From: Defluviitalea raffinosedens | Lineage (GTDB): Bacteria > Bacillota > Clostridia > Lachnospirales > Defluviitaleaceae | NCBI RefSeq assembly: GCF_016908775.1 | Contig: NZ_JAFBEP010000011.1 | Coordinates: forward strand, 1 to 64,000 | Reading direction: 5' to 3' | Length of the DNA: 64,000 nt | Shown here: positions 63,972 through 64,000 of the stretch, piece by piece | Numbering within the stretch: position 1 is the first letter of the stretch | How the letters are laid out: every line of letters begins with the position of its first letter | Made by a program: the position numbers and the translations under genes | Notes under the pieces: model-generated | The model's input: only the letters and a program-made list of their open reading frames with translations | Told to the model about the DNA's origin: nothing | Database searches by the model: none

Positions 63972-64000
63972 CGTATTCCATTAATGAGAGGAGCCTTTAT

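Noticed and set aside
1-64000. CRISPR array, tRNA or rRNA genes
   Set aside because: I saw no regularly spaced 25-40-bp repeats, no tRNA-like cloverleaf with its TTCGA arm and no rRNA signature on either strand.

Overview
The window looks like a chromosome segment of a low-GC, spore-forming anaerobe of the Clostridia. The gene content points to a relative of the Lachnospirales: type III glutamine synthetase, AddAB, a Spo0E-like phosphatase, a PdaB-like deacetylase, HrcA/CIRCE control of htpG, and DUF5721 and DUF6514 proteins. This placement is inferred from gene content and style, not from a marker-gene comparison.

Region 1 (about 1-10,200) is a decayed phage or integrative-element replication module, all transcribed leftward. 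It holds an ArpU/DUF1492-like regulator, a VRR-NUC nuclease, a primase-helicase, a DUF4406-like protein, a BRO/ANT antirepressor, a family A DNA polymerase, a conserved zinc-ribbon phage protein, a Gam-like protein and an SNF2-type helicase. Three genes carry disabling lesions: a 1-nt frameshift, an in-frame TAA, and a frameshift in the Walker A motif. Nine GTTACC/GGTAAC units beside an AT-rich tract (1133-1400) resemble a replication origin. No structural, packaging or integrase gene is visible.

Region 2 (10,200-16,300) is an AT-rich defence island. An ImmA/IrrE-type metalloprotease diverges from a small XRE regulator across a symmetric promoter/operator. Downstream of the regulator is a restriction-modification cluster resembling BcgI-type or type I systems: nuclease domain, N6-adenine methylase and specificity subunit. 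The nuclease and methylase parts look separated by a 1-nt loss, and the specificity gene has an in-frame TAA.

Region 3 (16,300-19,400) is a junk boundary. It has a near-perfect inverted repeat, the 3' end (domains V-VI) of a group II intron, adjacent CPBP and rhomboid intramembrane proteases, and a nitrilase-family pseudogene with three separate lesions.

Region 4 (19,400-33,800) is ordinary core: rlmD, yebC, a HAD phosphatase, a secreted copper-amine-oxidase-N protein, cysK, a CoA-binding protein, yigZ, hflX, glnN (with a leader terminator), an aldo/keto reductase, small sporulation-type proteins and a PdaB-like deacetylase.

Region 5 (33,800-39,820) is the most interesting physiology. It looks like a flavin-based extracellular electron transfer locus of the Listeria type: ndh2, a lipoprotein with two flavinylation motifs (pplA-like), apbE/fmnB, a NusG-domain-II protein (eetA-like), a Gx-family membrane protein (eetB-like) and a polyprenyl diphosphate synthase (dmkB-like).

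Region 6 (39,890-55,930) is core again: truA, a DUF5721 protein, a CBS protein, htpG behind a CIRCE element, an addB-alaX-shikimate-kinase-like-addA operon, a deacetylase lipoprotein, a soluble chemoreceptor and an aldose epimerase-like protein.

Region 7 (56,220-64,000) is sugar uptake: a complete ChvE-MmsA-MmsB type ABC transporter, then a second ABC ATPase in one operon with a DeoR-family repressor, divergent from a second permease. A 16-bp DeoR-like site occurs four times near chvE, once on its promoter and three times with exact 23-bp spacing upstream.
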